A DNA stretch of 64,000 bases from Cyrtodaria siliqua (GCA_037043455.1 JAWPHD010006794.1:62001-126000), one strand, 5' to 3'. Positions 23,577 through 35,589 are shown, counted from the first letter of the stretch. Notes: generated by a model from the letters alone, not told the origin. Program-made: numbers and translations.

Positions 23577-25512
23577 TCCCATTGACAAAGCAGCTGCAAG
23601 GTACAGGGCGATTCACCTTCCCATTGCCGAAGCAGCTGCAGGGTACAGGGTGATTCACCCTCCTATTGCCGAAGCAGCTGAAAGGTACATGGCGATTCAC
23701 CCTCCCATTGCCGAAGCATCTGCAAGGTACTTGGCGATTCACCCTCCCATTGCCGAAGCATCTGCAAGGTACAGGGCGATTCAACCTCCCATTGACAAAA
23801 CAGCTGCAAGGTACAGGGCGATTCACCCTCCTATTGACAAAGCAGCTGCAAGGTACAGGGCGATTCACCCTCCCATTGACATAGCAGCTGCAAGGTACAG
23901 GGCGATTCACCCTCCCATTGCCGAAGCATCTGCAGGGTACAGGGCGATTCACCCTCCCATTGCCGAAGCAGCTGCAAGGTACAGGGCGATTCACCCTCCC
24001 ATTGACAAAGCAGCTGTAAGGTACAGGGCGATTCACCCTCCCATTGCCGAAGCAGCTGCAGGGTACAGGGTGATTCACCCTCCTATTGCCGAAGCAGCTG
24101 CAGAGTACAGGGTGATTCATCCTCCTATTGCAGAAGCAGCTGCAAGGTACAGGGCGATTCACCCTCCCATTGCCGAAGCATATGCAAGGTACAGGGCGAT
24201 TCACCCTACCATTGACAAAGCAGCTTCAAGGTACAGGGCGATTCACCCTCCCATTGACAAAGCAGCTGCAAGGTACAGGGCGATTCACCCTCCCATTGCC
24301 GAAGCATCTGCAGGGTACAGGGCGATTCACCCTCCCATTGCCGAAGCAGCTGCAAGGTACAGGGCGGTTCACCCTCCCATTGCCGATGCAGCTGAAAGGT
24401 ACAGGGCGATTCACCCTCCCATTGCCGAAGCAGCTGCAAGGTACAGGCATATTTACCCTCCCACTGCCGAAGCAGCTGCAATGTACAGGGCGATTCACCC
24501 TCCCATTGCCGAAGCATCTGTAAGGTACAGGGCGATTCACCCTCCCATTGCCGAAGCAGCTGCAGGGTAAACGGTGATTCATTCTCCTATTGCCGAATCA
24601 GCTGCAATGTACAGGGCGATTCACCCTCCTATTGCCGAAGCATCTGCAAGGTACTTGGCGATTCACCCTCCCATTGCCGAGGCATCTGCAAGGTACAGGG
24701 CGATTCAACCTCCCATTGACAAAACAGCTGCAAGGTACAGGGCGATTCATCCTCCAATTGACAAAGCAGCTGCAAGGTACAGGGCGATTCACCCTCCCAT
24801 TGACAAAGCAGCTGCAAGGTACAGGGCGATTCACCCTCCCATTGCCGAAGCATCTGCCGGGTACAGGGCGATTCACCCTCCCATTGCCGAAGCAGCTGCA
24901 AGGTACAGTGCGATTCACCCTCCGATTCACCCTCCCACTGCCGAAGCAGCTGCAAGGTACAGGACGATTCACCCTCCCATTGCCGCATCATCTGCAAGTA
25001 CAGGGCGATTCACCCTCACATTGCCGACGCATCTGCAAGGTACAGGAAGATTCATCCTCCCATTGCCGAAGCATCTGCAAGGTACAGGAAGATTCATCCT
25101 CCCATTGCCGCATCATCTGCAAGTACAGGGCGATTCACCCTCACATTGCCGACGCATCTGCAAGGTACAGGAAGATTCATCCTCCCATTGCCGAAGCAGC
25201 TGCAAGGTACAGGGAGATTCATTCTCCCATTGCCGAAACATCTGCAAGGTACAGGGCGATTCACCCTCCCATTGCCGAAGCAGCTGCATGGTACAGGGCG
25301 ATCCACCCTCCCATTGCCGCATCATCTGCAAGGTACAGGGCGTTTCACCCTCCCATTTCAGAACCATCTGCTAGGTACAGGGCGATTCAACCTCCCATTG
25401 CCGAAGCATCTGCAAGATACAGGACGATTCACCCTCCCATTGCCGCATCATCAGCAAGGTACAGGGCGATTCATTCTCCCATTGCCGCATCATCTGCAAG
25501 GTACAGGATGAT
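23577..25512 (+). repeat. 42-bp minisatellite, about 46 copies
   Basis: Unit example: 'attgccgaagcagctgcaag' followed by 'gtacagggcgattcaccctc' and 'cc'. Because 42 is a multiple of three and the unit lacks stops in several frames, long open frames run on both strands. The longest (+, 23,347-24,570) would encode IAEAAARYRAIHPP repeats. The last units (24,990-25,180) include a higher-order duplication. The array abuts the broken transposase at 25,513. I treat the open frames as by-products. Confidence 0.93.
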
Positions 25513-26395
25513 TGCTATAAACTTTATATGGATATAGCATGCTTTTTCCACCAGAAAGTGTGATCTTTTTTAATAAGAACTCACCACATGCTTTTTTACG
25601 AGCCCTTTGAGGGTGATTTGGAAACTGGACATGAGAACAGACAGTTTTTTGAGACTTGTTCACCTTCAACAACATGACAAGAGTCTTCATATTTATACAA
25701 AGAATAAATTTTTTTGCAGATAACATATTTTTCAAAATTATCTTTGTTTATACGCATAGATTTCCAGAGAAGGTACAGAGTGCCTGGAAAAATGGCTACT
25801 ATATCTTTTATAGTAGATGAAAGTGTGGAAGCAACATTAAAAACACAGAAAAAAATGAAAGTATTTCACTAACAACAACATCTGGTATCAAGTGCTCAGC
25901 TTGCCACATACATATGAAAATACATAGCCATGCAACAAGTGAATGTCTTGGAATGACAATATCTAGAGTTTCTTTCTGGATTTCGGTTTCAGAATTAAAT
26001 ACGTCATGTATGACATCTTCCACTTGAATATTTGGCCAAACTTCGTCATCATCTCCATCACTATCATCACTAGTAAAACTTGACTGATCGGAATTTGTGC
26101 TATGTATATGCACAATATCGTGCTCTGACAGTCGACTCTGAATGCTCTGTTGAATAATCCGTCTAAAATGCGTCTCCGGGGGTTCATTTTCATCACTGTC
26201 CTGATTTTCAACTATTTCTGCCTCGGGATTGCTTTGAATGCACCGATCTTTACATTTACATACGTTGTTTTGAAAATTTCCTTCCTTATGATAGACAAGT
26301 TGCCGAGGCGAGAAATAGTTGCTGCAACCTGGACATCGCTGTCTCTTCAGAATTTTCCTCTTTGTCTCGTGATAGCTCGAAATCCCACTAGCCAT
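25513..26395 (-). pseudogene. EnSpm-type transposase, N-terminal part, frameshifted
   Basis: ATG at 26,395 starts MASGISSYHETKRKILK. A zinc-binding segment follows (RCPGCSNYFSPRQLVYH, then a CKCKDRC cluster), then an acidic region (SDDSDGDDDEVWPN) and a hydrophobic segment (HSLVAWLCIFICMWQAEHL). After a frameshift near 25,830 it continues DIVAIFPGTLYLLWKS, FEKYVICKKIYSLYKYEDSC. After a second shift in an A-run near 25,635 it reads CSHVQFPNHPQRARKKACGE and LLKKITLSGGKSMLYPYKVY, then runs into the minisatellite. This order (Cys finger, acidic linker, 'WQ' helix, 'YVxC...LYKYEDC', 'FPNHPQ...R..CG..LLK') is the N-terminal half of animal Transposase_21-type (EnSpm) proteins as I know them. The catalytic domain is absent. 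Confidence 0.7.
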
Positions 26396-26529
26396 TTTTA
26401 GAACGTAGAATTCTCACTATTTAACAATTTATCTGCTTTGTTTGTTTGATTAGAGACGCACTTCAACTGGTACCTAAAATTATCGGCAATATCAAGGCAC
26501 GTTTCAGCGTATTTTAAGGCTTTTTCAGA

Positions 26530-26895
26530 TTTTCATCGCTCTTTTCTAATCTCTAACGAAACAGGGTCAGGGCTTAGCACTTCACTGAATTTTAGATGTG
26601 CACTGGTGCTTGCATTCTCAGCAGAGTGTTGTTGATCATCAGACAGCCATTCTTGGATGGTCAACAGTTTATTATTGTCTGCCTCATTTGAGCTGACTAC
26701 ACACATGGGAGGATTACAAGCTGGTGGTGATTCCAAACTATGGCTTGTCACTTTCAGTTACTGGAATTTGTTCTTGTATGCACTCTGAAGCTGCCTGAAT
26801 TTTTGTTCTCTGTTGGCGCCGTAGTATTCTTTTTCTTCGTCTCTGCTTCCTTTTTTTCTCCAACGAATGGCGCATTTTTCATGTGAACTAAAAAA
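26530..26895 (-). other. coding-like remnant upstream of the transposase
   Basis: Minus-strand frames of 62-72 codons (for example KNAPFVGEKKEAETKKKNTT; LLTIQEWLSDDQQHSAENAS) are less AT-biased than the flanks, but broken by stops and without a known motif. They may be remains of a 5' exon of the transposon. Confidence 0.25.
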
Positions 26896-26989
26896 AAGAA
26901 AGAAGATTTTTTCAACAAATGCATACACTTAATTTGTATCATTATGTATCAGGATTTTTTTTTGGCTGTTTTTATAGCTGTTATTAGGT

Positions 26990-27985
26990 CATATTACCAA
27001 TGACAACATATCCTTTTCCCCAATTGAGAAGAAAATTCCCAATTGAAAGAAGAAAAAGAAAGAACACTGAAAAGTAGCAAAACCGTGACAAGTACTGAAT
27101 ATGAAATCCTTTTAAATGCCTCTGTTGATCTTGTTATACTGTAAACAGTATGAAAGATACAATTATGAAATAAATGTTTGACTGTTTTGTTTCCCAATTT
27201 TATCATAATCGCGCTAAAATTCCCAATTTTGAGGGTATGGGTTAAGTTCCCAAAATGTAGAAAAAAACACTGTGTATACATGTAAAGCAAGAACATTTTT
27301 TTATTGCCTTGAACCGGAGTTTATCAGTAGCCTTAGGTCATCATTTGTCGATGATTTGTTTCGCCATTTTCACTATATCTGTCCCAGTGATACGCGTTAT
27401 AAACAAATTAAAGTATCGTGCGACTTGAAATGATCAGAATAATCAGGATGCCACTTCATTAGAGCATAATGTCCTAAAGCCATTTTGCGGTAAATGCTGC
27501 CTTAAAAAAAAGTTCTAATGCCAGGTACTGCTGTTGCGGACTCTACACCTATAGATTCACTGTTATATATTGCGGACTCTACACCTATAGATTCACTGTT
27601 ATATATTGATATTTCCTGATGATACACAGTGCATTGTATATTTTGGCTATTTTAATGAATGTGACTGTCATCATGAAGCAAAATTATAGACCAGGAAATG
27701 GTTATTTTGACAAAATTTAGAATGATTCTCACCTTAATTGCACCCAGATTATATCAATTCGTTTCAACATACTTTGTATCTCAATACCATAATTACAAAA
27801 GAAACATTCTTAATGATTTCAACTAACAGACTGTGTAGATCAAGATAAACAACGTTGTTTTTTTTGCACAAAGCTATGGATTTATTGACAATATTTTTAT
27901 CTGAAATATATAATTTTGTTGCGGACACTACAATAATACTGCTATTTAGTGCAATGAGAATTATAGATCTTGTGTTATACTTATA
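26990..27985. other. transposon interior, one 36-bp tandem duplication
   Basis: At 27,535-27,607 the segment 'gcggactctacacctataga' plus 'ttcactgttatatatt' is present twice in tandem. No gene seen in the remainder. Confidence 0.5.
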
Positions 27986-27988
27986 TTT

Positions 27989-29075
27989 AGGGTTGGATAC
28001 CGTTAAAATGAAACGGTACGGTACCGGTACCAACGAAAAGATACGGTATTTTATCGGTACTGTTAACGGTGCGCGGTTGAAACCCATCTTAGATCAGTTT
28101 GCTTGACACAATCGGTCTTATTTTCGTACTTGATTTATTTCATTTTCAGTTATTTTCCGCTTTAAAGTTTAAATGTTTCTTTGTTTTTTTTCGTGTTCAG
28201 TTACATATATTATATTTATTATGAGTTTCTTGTGTTTTAATTCCATTTAATTGTTGGAAAAAGTGAATTCAAAAATATGCATCCAAATGCGTGCCTCACT
28301 ACTTGACTGGTTCAACTTTATAAAGCGCGCCGTAGACTATGACAGTTGGTTCCATAATGCGTGTAAATTAGGGTAAGACACCGGTAACCGGTGCTGGTAT
28401 TATATTACCCGTTTCACTGGAAACCGGTATTTACCCGTTTAAAAAAAACGGTATTTGGAAAATGTGTCACCTTATTTTGAAGCTGTTCTGGCAGCGAATA
28501 AGCTCCGAACCGCCGTGATCGCGATGAACTTTCAGTGTGTCGTCTTTTTGTTTAAATATTTACACCCAGACTCACACAGCATGCGATTCACTGGCATTAT
28601 TTTGCATAGTATTACCTAGCAATTTAATCGAGAAACCACGTCTATTTATAGAACGTAATTTACACACTTTATGGAACCAACGGTCGTAGTCTATGGCGCG
28701 CTTTATAAAGTGGAACCAGTCTAGTAGTGAGGCACGCATTTTGATACGTATTTTCGTATTCACTTTTTCCAACATTTAAATGGAATTAAAATACAAGAAA
28801 CTCACAATAAATATAATATATGTAAATGAAATAAAGTACGAAAATAAGACCGATGTTGTCAAGCAAAAACAAAATCGGTCTTATTTCGTGTGAATCAACA
28901 AGGTCACTGTCATTGTTGATTCACGTGGTCTCGTTAACAGTTCTGTTAAAATATCGTACCGTTTCGTTGGTACCGATACCAGTACCGTACCGAGTAAAAT
29001 TTTGGACCAGTTTTTCAACGTTTCGATTTCTCGGTACTGTATTGAGTGATATTAAAATATATACCAACGTTGGAC
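27989..29075. mobile_element. hAT-like foldback element nested in the EnSpm-like element
   Basis: The left arm ('tagggttggataccgttaaa', 'aaacggtacggtaccggtac', 'aatcggtcttattttcgtac', 'gcgcgccgtagactatgaca') reappears complemented in the right arm (28,660-29,010: 'gtcgtagtctatggcgcgct', 'gtacgaaaataagaccgat', 'gtaccgatac'). Arms exceed 300 bp each. TAGGG-type ends with pseudo-palindromic 'ggtaccgg' blocks are seen in non-autonomous hAT elements. I could not define an 8-bp duplication, so the class is tentative. No coding capacity. Confidence 0.6.
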
Positions 29076-29827
29076 ACCTTGAACACTTGGGTATAGCAAG
29101 CATGTAGAGTTAAAAGATTTGCTGTTTTAATTATTCAGCATAGACTGAACTGATTGAGAATCACGTGTAGGCCTAATTATTACCCTTCTATAATGTTCTA
29201 TTCTATGATATGGCTGCTGGACTCAGATGTCTTCCCAACTCAGGTAGGATACTTTTGTTCGATTTCAACGGGTATTTAGCGAAAAGGACATGAGCCGGAC
29301 CCCTGTGATTTTGGCGCCAAAACGTGCAATGTATAATTCTAAAACAAAATGACGGTTCAGTCTTTATCAACAAAACTATAAGTAAATGTTAGCAAATTAC
29401 CTTCAGACTGATTGAAGTTCAGTGGATTCAGACGAGCTTTCTTCGCAATCGCGACTCGTGTAACCGTTATTTTGATGGATTTCTTTTCGATTTCTTTCCG
29501 TTGTTGTTACTTTTATTTGTGATTTCGAAGCAGTGTTATATTCGTATCTTCCTTTCCCCTAATAAAACTCGACTAAAAATGTTTAGTGCATTTTTGAAGC
29601 ATTTTTAGGGAAAACAATATAAATTAAAATAATAAGTTCCTGTTTTGAACTATTTAAAACGAGAATGTTGGTAGATTTGTTAGTTTGTTACGGCGTATGT
29701 TTTTTTGGCGTACCCGGATGTTAGCAATGGACACATGTGATGCTACATTGGCCTATCAGTGGCTTTGTCTTATCTTGGCGCCAGAAACCGAAACAAGTGC
29801 GCACCTCCGGACATTCGATTTTTCAAG

Positions 29828-32800
29828 ATGGCTTCGGATGATGATTCAAATTATTCAGGATCAGAATTTAATGAATCTGCTGACATCAGCTCAGATTCCG
29901 AACAGAATGAGGCGGATGATGATTTCTTTCAAGAGGTCACAGGCGTTAGACTGAGTGGAAAGGAAAGAAAAAATCGAAAAGGTACGTCCTGATCTTTAGT
30001 ACAATTTTATAGCAACGTGTTTTCATACTCTTCTGGGAAGTCAGTGCTCCTAGATCCCATACCCACCGACACGTTCCTGTTTTACAACAATACTAACCAG
30101 AAACGATATTAGCCAACCGTGCAGTCGTCTTTTGCACGGCCGTTTTTGAAAAATCGCGGCCAACATTTGGAAGAGTGGGTGGGGTAAAAATTTTTTTTTT
30201 TGCTAAACAACACTTTCAAACTCTTACTTTCTCAATATTGTTATGTTTTATATACATTTATAGAAGAAATATGGTCTAAAATGCATCTTTTTTACCTTCA
30301 TCTGTGAAAATAAATTACGCCAGATTACTTGTCATGAATTGATGCATAACATGTGTTAGCAAACTATTTTGCACACCCTGTTTGCATATTAGCACACCCA
30401 GTTCTTGAATTTCTGCCTAATACACTGACCAGAAAAGTAAAAGAAAACAAAACACACTGATATCGGAGGGGGCCATGCACATACTTAACAAAAGGATTGA
30501 ACGTCGATGTAGTTAAAATTTTGGACATGTTTATGTTTATATAAATCGAAATTAATACACAACAATATATATTTACAATCCACACATTGCAATATCTGTG
30601 AAAAGCGAGAATAAAATAAGATTTTATTTGATGACGTAGAAAACTTTGAACAGGTAAATGTATTTATCAATTATCTGGCAATAATTCTATCTGGCAATAA
30701 TTCAGATATACCTCCTTTCCCCTTGCAGTCACGCAGTGGTAAAAGTAGTGTCTACGTCATGCAAATAATACTTATTTTTACATATAACTTAGTAGCGGTT
30801 TTAAATCTATGTTTCTCTCCGGGACTAGCAAGAAATGTTCATATAATGTTTAAGGGTTAAGTATGTTAATAGATAATACTACAAAAAGGGTGGCCATTCA
30901 TCTTTAAAATTGACTATTACCTACTTTCATGCTTGAATAACTTTTGGCACTTTAATAAGTGTAACTTACTCAAAGCAGTATCCACTAGGGGGGCTTGTCT
31001 CGCCCATTAGGGCCTCTTGTTAGCTATCTTGTATCTTACCATTGTTAATGTTAACTATATTATTATTCACCTAAAGGTTGGAGTTCGTGATGGCTACAAA
31101 TCAGGCAAGGACCAAGAGAATGACATGGACTGGCTCTTTAGTGGAAAAACTCTCAGAATCGTTTGAAGTAAGCATTTGTTTTTAATTTCAGGATATTTGG
31201 GACTAGTAGTTCAAAGGTCAAATATAGGCAACACCTTGTACACTCTGTAAATTTAGAAAGGATGGCAGTAAATCATTATCAATGAAACTGGGTATTTATG
31301 TATCTCAACAAGGAGGGGTGTCACATACTAAAAACCAGACCAGTAACTTAAAGGTCAAAGTCACACTTGCGGTTCAGAGGTCAAATATAGGCACAACCTT
31401 AAATTGTGCTCTGTAACTTTTAAAAGGATTGCATAAATCAATGAAACTGTTTATATGTAAATAATTAGGCACATTGTCACCTATAAAACCCGCCCATTTG
31501 CTATACGGTCAAGGTCACAATCATATGGAGATACAATCACATGGAGATCAACTAGAGGTAAGACCTTGTATGCGCGATAACTTTTAAATCATTGGAACTC
31601 TATACATGTGTCTCTACATTGTGAGTATATCAGCCACTTTTCTGATGGCTGTAGTTATTTTTCTTGATGAGGCCTAAAAAAAATAGTTTTGTTTCTGGTT
31701 ACCCGACCGACCGTATTCTTTTACCCCCGACCCACATTTTTTTTAGGGTGTGATTTTTTCCGTCCGAAATACTATTCCAGTTGAATAAAATGTATATAAA
31801 TGGCAATAAACGTATTTGTTCGCTGCAAAATGTTTTCCAGTACCTGTCCGTAAGTTTCAAGTCAATACATCTTTAAACTGGCTCTCGAGAATAAGTCGTT
31901 TCTAATCCAGCGCACGAAAATTCCACTCGTCTGCTCGTATTGACAAGTGAAATTCGAATCTGGACTAGTGAAACCCATGAATCAGTCGTCCGTGAGGACG
32001 AGTAACATTTCAGAAGAAAACAACAACAAAGAAAATAGTTCTTACATAGTTTATTAAACGATTACATGCAGTAAATAGTCGCAACTCTGTTTATTCAACG
32101 ATAAAATGCAATTTAAGTCAACCGGATATTGGGAAATTGACACATTTCCGTTTTGGGACATTCTAAAATGCGGCTCCCGTTTTAATTTCACGGAGCGCTA
32201 ACGTTGCGGTATTTGATGTTATACAAATAACACTTTCACGGGGGAATCTTTAAGGGCACTAGTCAGCTTTTAGGTGACTGGGGTCAGGGCCTTCAGGAAG
32301 GGGACTTGCAAAAAGTATGCTGTTTTCCTGTATTGTAGTTTCGCATTTTCTAATATTTTATTTATTTTTTAAGAGGGAAATTTTTCACAGGAGAAGAGGG
32401 CAATATATACCATGCCAGAGTAACTTTACTTGCCATGATCAGACTGTAGTGAACTATAGAATATAAATATGAATATAGTCATCTATAATACTGGTCAAAG
32501 TTTCATAATATTCATTGATTTATATATAAATATAAAGAAAAAAATAACACATAATGATGTTTCCTTTTGTTTTATTTATATATAATAGTGTTAAATGATG
32601 GTATCTGACTACTTTGACTTATGAACTTTTACAGTCAGAGCATGACGAGTAAACATCCTATAAGGACGAGTTACATGTCAATGGCACTTGTCCTTCAGGA
32701 CGAGTATACAGTAAAATATATTTTAAACTAAATATCTTCGAATTTTTGATACAATTAAGAGACTTTGACTGCGGTTTTCGTGTTGAAGATACGACTAACA

Positions 32801-35586
32801 CACCGTTGCTATTGTCAACGCAGAGAATGGCCACCGGCTCGCCAAATGTGCTGTTGGCATAATATTATAAATGTGGCTTACACATAAATCAAAATATTCA
32901 TGCAGGAACAAACTGTTTATTACTTGTATGATCTGAAAATAGAAGTAAGTTTGGTAGAACTTACATAGACACACTATATACACTCCCAATTATGGACAGT
33001 AGACAAGAGTAGTGCAAAAAAAAAATCCCTGCCTACCGACCCATGTTTTTTTAAGGATGTAACCAGAAACGAACATATTTGTTTTTTAGGCCTGATATTT
33101 GTATCTAATTTCTGGATACTGTACATGTGATAAGATTTCCATGTGTCTTCTTTCATTTCAGACATATATTCCCCCTGTAACCAGAACTTAACAGGATACA
33201 TAGAGGATTATGTTTTAGGATTGAATGGAGATGCTGGTAGAAAAGTCATCAAATGTATGTTGAAATTATGCATAAAGTTTAAATACAATGTATTATATTC
33301 TTTGAAAAACAACAGTTGTTAACTCACCTGAGCCAAAGGTCTTGTTTTCATGATAGGGACTTACTTTTCCTTTCTACCTTAACCAAACAGTCTTACATTA
33401 AAAAAATCTTCTCAAGTATCGAAGCCCATGATATTTCTGAGACTTTCAACTTATAGTTGGTTAGTTCTCAGGTGAGTGTCTGAAGCCCATATGGGCCTGT
33501 TGTTATATTATTTCTAAACAATTTTGCAAACTCTTTAATCAGATTCATGTGTTAATTGTAAGGATTCCTTTATACAATTACTATTAATTAAACAGATTAA
33601 CAGCGTGTTAATACATAAATTATGTAGTGCATAAAAATACAAATCTCCTTAATCTTATAAATCAAGATACTGGATTAATATGGTCCTACAAGTTAACTGA
33701 ATCATTTATTGTCATTTCCAGCGGCCATTGAAAGATACTTTGTGTCAGTCCGTGATGATTTCCATCGATCGTCATCAGGAAAATCTGACAAACTCAAGAA
33801 AAGAATGGCTATTTCAGAACGTCGTAAAAGGGTATGCACTTTAATACTTTTTTCAAAGGACAGTGACTCATGTTGTAGGGCTCACTAATAAGCTAGTGTT
33901 ACATCGAGCAGGGACCGCCAATTTGCGTCCCCATCCTATGGACGTAGGGAAACTGAAAATCTTCTTCTCGGAAACTGTGAAGGAAACTGAAAGCTAAAAC
34001 TGATATTTTACATGTAGCATTCAAACATGGTACAGATCATGAACTTACTTCGAACATCTCATCGCCCTACACCATCTACTGGCTTTAAGGTGTAGTCGGT
34101 TATAATGGCATGTGAGAATTAGTCGTCTGTAGTCCGTCACACTTTAACCTGCAACCTAACCTAACCTAGGCCATTTACTTGTAAAGTAGTTGACCCATGT
34201 TCATGAAACCTTACACACGTCTTCATCGTAACCAAAGCAATGTCGTTACACATGCCCAATAACTCGGACTTTCATTTTGGCAGAGTTATGCCAAAGGCCG
34301 TAACGATTCACCGAAATGGCGATTAATCACGATGCATCCCGTCCGATTCAATACTCTATGCATTTAAACCCATATTCGATTCAATGTAGTATTGATTAAA
34401 ATGACTTTTACTAAAACAACCTATCAAAGAAATACGAGTCTTTTACCTCTATTTGAAAAAATAATGGCCATTCGCTTTATTCCTACAAAAAGAAAAGCCC
34501 TCGTGAAGTGTCTGCGTGCTATAAATAGACACGGGGAATCTCATGGGTCGGTTTACATTTGTTATCAACCAGGTTTATTAAATACAGTACAGCTCTTACT
34601 AGAGAAAACAATATTCGATAATCAAAACTAACCGCATGTTAGATTTTTTTTGTTAGAATTAGAAATATACGTCGTAAAACTGGGAAATTCTAATCTCGTG
34701 TCTAAAAATAGGAACCATTTGTCATGTTCTCGCAATTTGAAAAAAAATTCGATAGTTTTACCAGTAAGTTGCAATACAAAATATCACATAATAATGTGCG
34801 ACTCGGTCGTTATTAAAACAGATGCTGACGTCATTGGCGGGTGCGCCAGGCTACTAGTTATCTAAAATGGATGACAATCTACTAGTTATCTAAAATGGAT
34901 GACAATGTAAATATTGGAAATCCACCGATGAGTTTTGGTCTCAAGTGTGGCAACACTTTGGTTTTGAGGTGTCCTTTGTAAATGGGGTGAAATTGGTGAT
35001 AACAACAGACCTATATGCCAAATTTGCAAGCAATATAATACGAGTAACATGAGTACTCGCATTAATGGCAAACAAGCACACTCGAAACCAAAAGTAAATC
35101 TTTGAAACTGGAACCACGAATGGATGAAGCATTAATATCGAAGTTATTTTTTTAAATCTAAATTGAATCGACCTGTTCTAGATTATCACACACGTTTGAG
35201 TGCAGTAAACAATAAACAGTGTTTGTACTACTTGCATTACCTATTGTACATGTACAATTGCATTAGCTGAATTGTATGTCAACATTTCCAAGTCTTCCAG
35301 TCAGAAAATGAACATAAAGGACATATTAATTAAAGAATTTATGTCTTCCGAGTCAGAGGTAGAGTCAGAAAATGAAGAGTTTTTCGAGATAAAAAAATTG
35401 ACTTGGAGAAGTCAGGAAGCAACTCCTCTGTTTATGGAACTGGATAAGAAGGCAGATGAACTTATGTCGAACAGGAGCAGACGACAACGGATAAAACGCG
35501 TTAGGAGTCAAAGGGTTTCGTCAAGAACTGTTCCACCTCAGGTCACAGACAAACAGAAATGGGCAGATGTCCAGGAACAGGAATAA
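29828..35586 (+). CDS. EnSpm-associated accessory gene, multi-exon, possibly decayed
   Basis: Exon 1 29,828-29,981 (MASDDDSNYSGSEFNESADI, acidic, donor ag|gtacgt). Probable exon 31,077-31,167 (MTWTGSLVEKLSESFE, Myb/SANT-like, donor gaa|gtaagc). Exon 33,162-33,254 (TGYIEDYVLGLNGDAGRKVI, donor gtatgt). Exon 33,722-33,831 (IERYFVSVRDDFHRSSSGKS, then KKRMAISERRKR, donor gtatgc). Last exon 35,293-35,586 (DILIKEFMSSESEVESENEE, then KLTWRSQEATPLF, ending KQKWADVQEQE). The last three exons join in phase. The 'R..FMSS(E)ES...WRS...L..LD' pattern recurs in second genes of animal EnSpm-like transposons as I recall them. Exons 1-2 and 2-3 do not join in frame as drawn, so a missed exon or an indel exists. 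The second intron has been invaded by a 1.4-kb element. Divergent from the transposase at 26,395. Confidence 0.6.
31190..31665 (+). repeat. dispersed repeat with two AGGTCA-rich units
   Basis: 'ttcaaaggtcaaatataggc' (about 31,209) and 'ttcagaggtcaaatataggc' (about 31,373) begin two units of roughly 160 bp, each followed by an 'aaccttgta/aaatt..gctctgtaa' stretch, 'aaaggat' and 'aatcaatgaaactg'. Intronic position within the accessory gene; class unknown. Confidence 0.6.
31671..33092. mobile_element. 1.4-kb DNA transposon with GGCCTAAAAAA ends
   Basis: The left end GGCCTAAAAAAAATAG and 'gtttctggttac' are mirrored by 'gtaaccagaaac' and 'tttgttttttaggcc' at the right. The trinucleotide TGA flanks both sides (31,668-31,670; 33,093-33,095). 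'cgaccgac'/'accgaccc' lies just inside the ends. The interior holds three 'ggacgagt(a/t)' hairpins (31,990-32,013; 32,658-32,676; 32,688-32,708) and no coding region. A related element lies at 37,091-37,315. A 3-bp duplication could fit Academ or EnSpm types; not resolved. Confidence 0.75.
33321..33510. mobile_element. short palindromic repeat with CACCTGAG / CTCAGGTGAG ends
   Basis: It begins 'aactcacctgagccaaaggt' and ends 'gttctcaggtgagtgtctga' plus 'gcccatatgggcctgttgtt', so the outer parts are complementary. A similar terminal motif 'cattagggcctcttgtt' is at 31,005. Intronic and non-coding. Confidence 0.5.
33880..33975 (+). repeat. fragment of the SINE-like repeat seen at 15.5 and 18.2 kb
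   Basis: 'cgagcagggaccgccaattt' and 'gcgtccccatcctatggacg' parallel 'cacgggaccgcccggtttac' and 'gtccccatccgaaggacgag' at 18,222-18,265. Confidence 0.45.
34085..34290 (+). repeat. dispersed repeat family C (+)
   Basis: The complement of 15,770-16,012: 'ttaacctgcaacctaaccta', 'gttcatgaaaccttacacac', 'gtcttcatcg', 'tgtcgttacacatgccc' and 'actttcattttggcagagtt'. Confidence 0.65.
34291..35170 (+). pseudogene. hAT element relic with BED zinc-finger remnant
   Basis: Around 34,900-35,085 one frame reads STDEFWSQVWQHFGFEVSF and the next frame continues GEIGDNNRPICQICKQY, NTSNMSTRING. 'S.VW.HFGF......RP.C..C......NTSNM..H' is the BED zinc finger found at the N-terminus of hAT transposases, here frameshifted and with the distal His region lost. 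The left flank 'cgattcaccgaaatggcgat' with 'taatcacgatgcatc' resembles animal hAT termini, and 'attgaatcgacc' near 35,162 may be the other end. The rest of the transposase is missing. It sits in the last intron of the accessory gene. Confidence 0.6.
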
Positions 35587-35589
35587 TAC

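Noticed and set aside
23347..25537. Open frames of 100-407 codons on both strands as repeat-protein genes
   Set aside because: They follow from a 42-bp unit without stops, are open in several frames of both strands at once, and show no start context or promoter. Kept only as a finding to test.
28376..28450. Separate element around 'gacaccggtaaccggtgctg'
   Set aside because: It lies in the centre of the hAT-like foldback and is better read as part of that element's repeated ggtaccgg motifs.
31985..32015. Hammerhead ribozyme at 'gtccgtgaggacgagtaac'
   Set aside because: The stem and tetraloop look like the textbook stem II, but the preceding CUGANGA and the following GAAA are absent.
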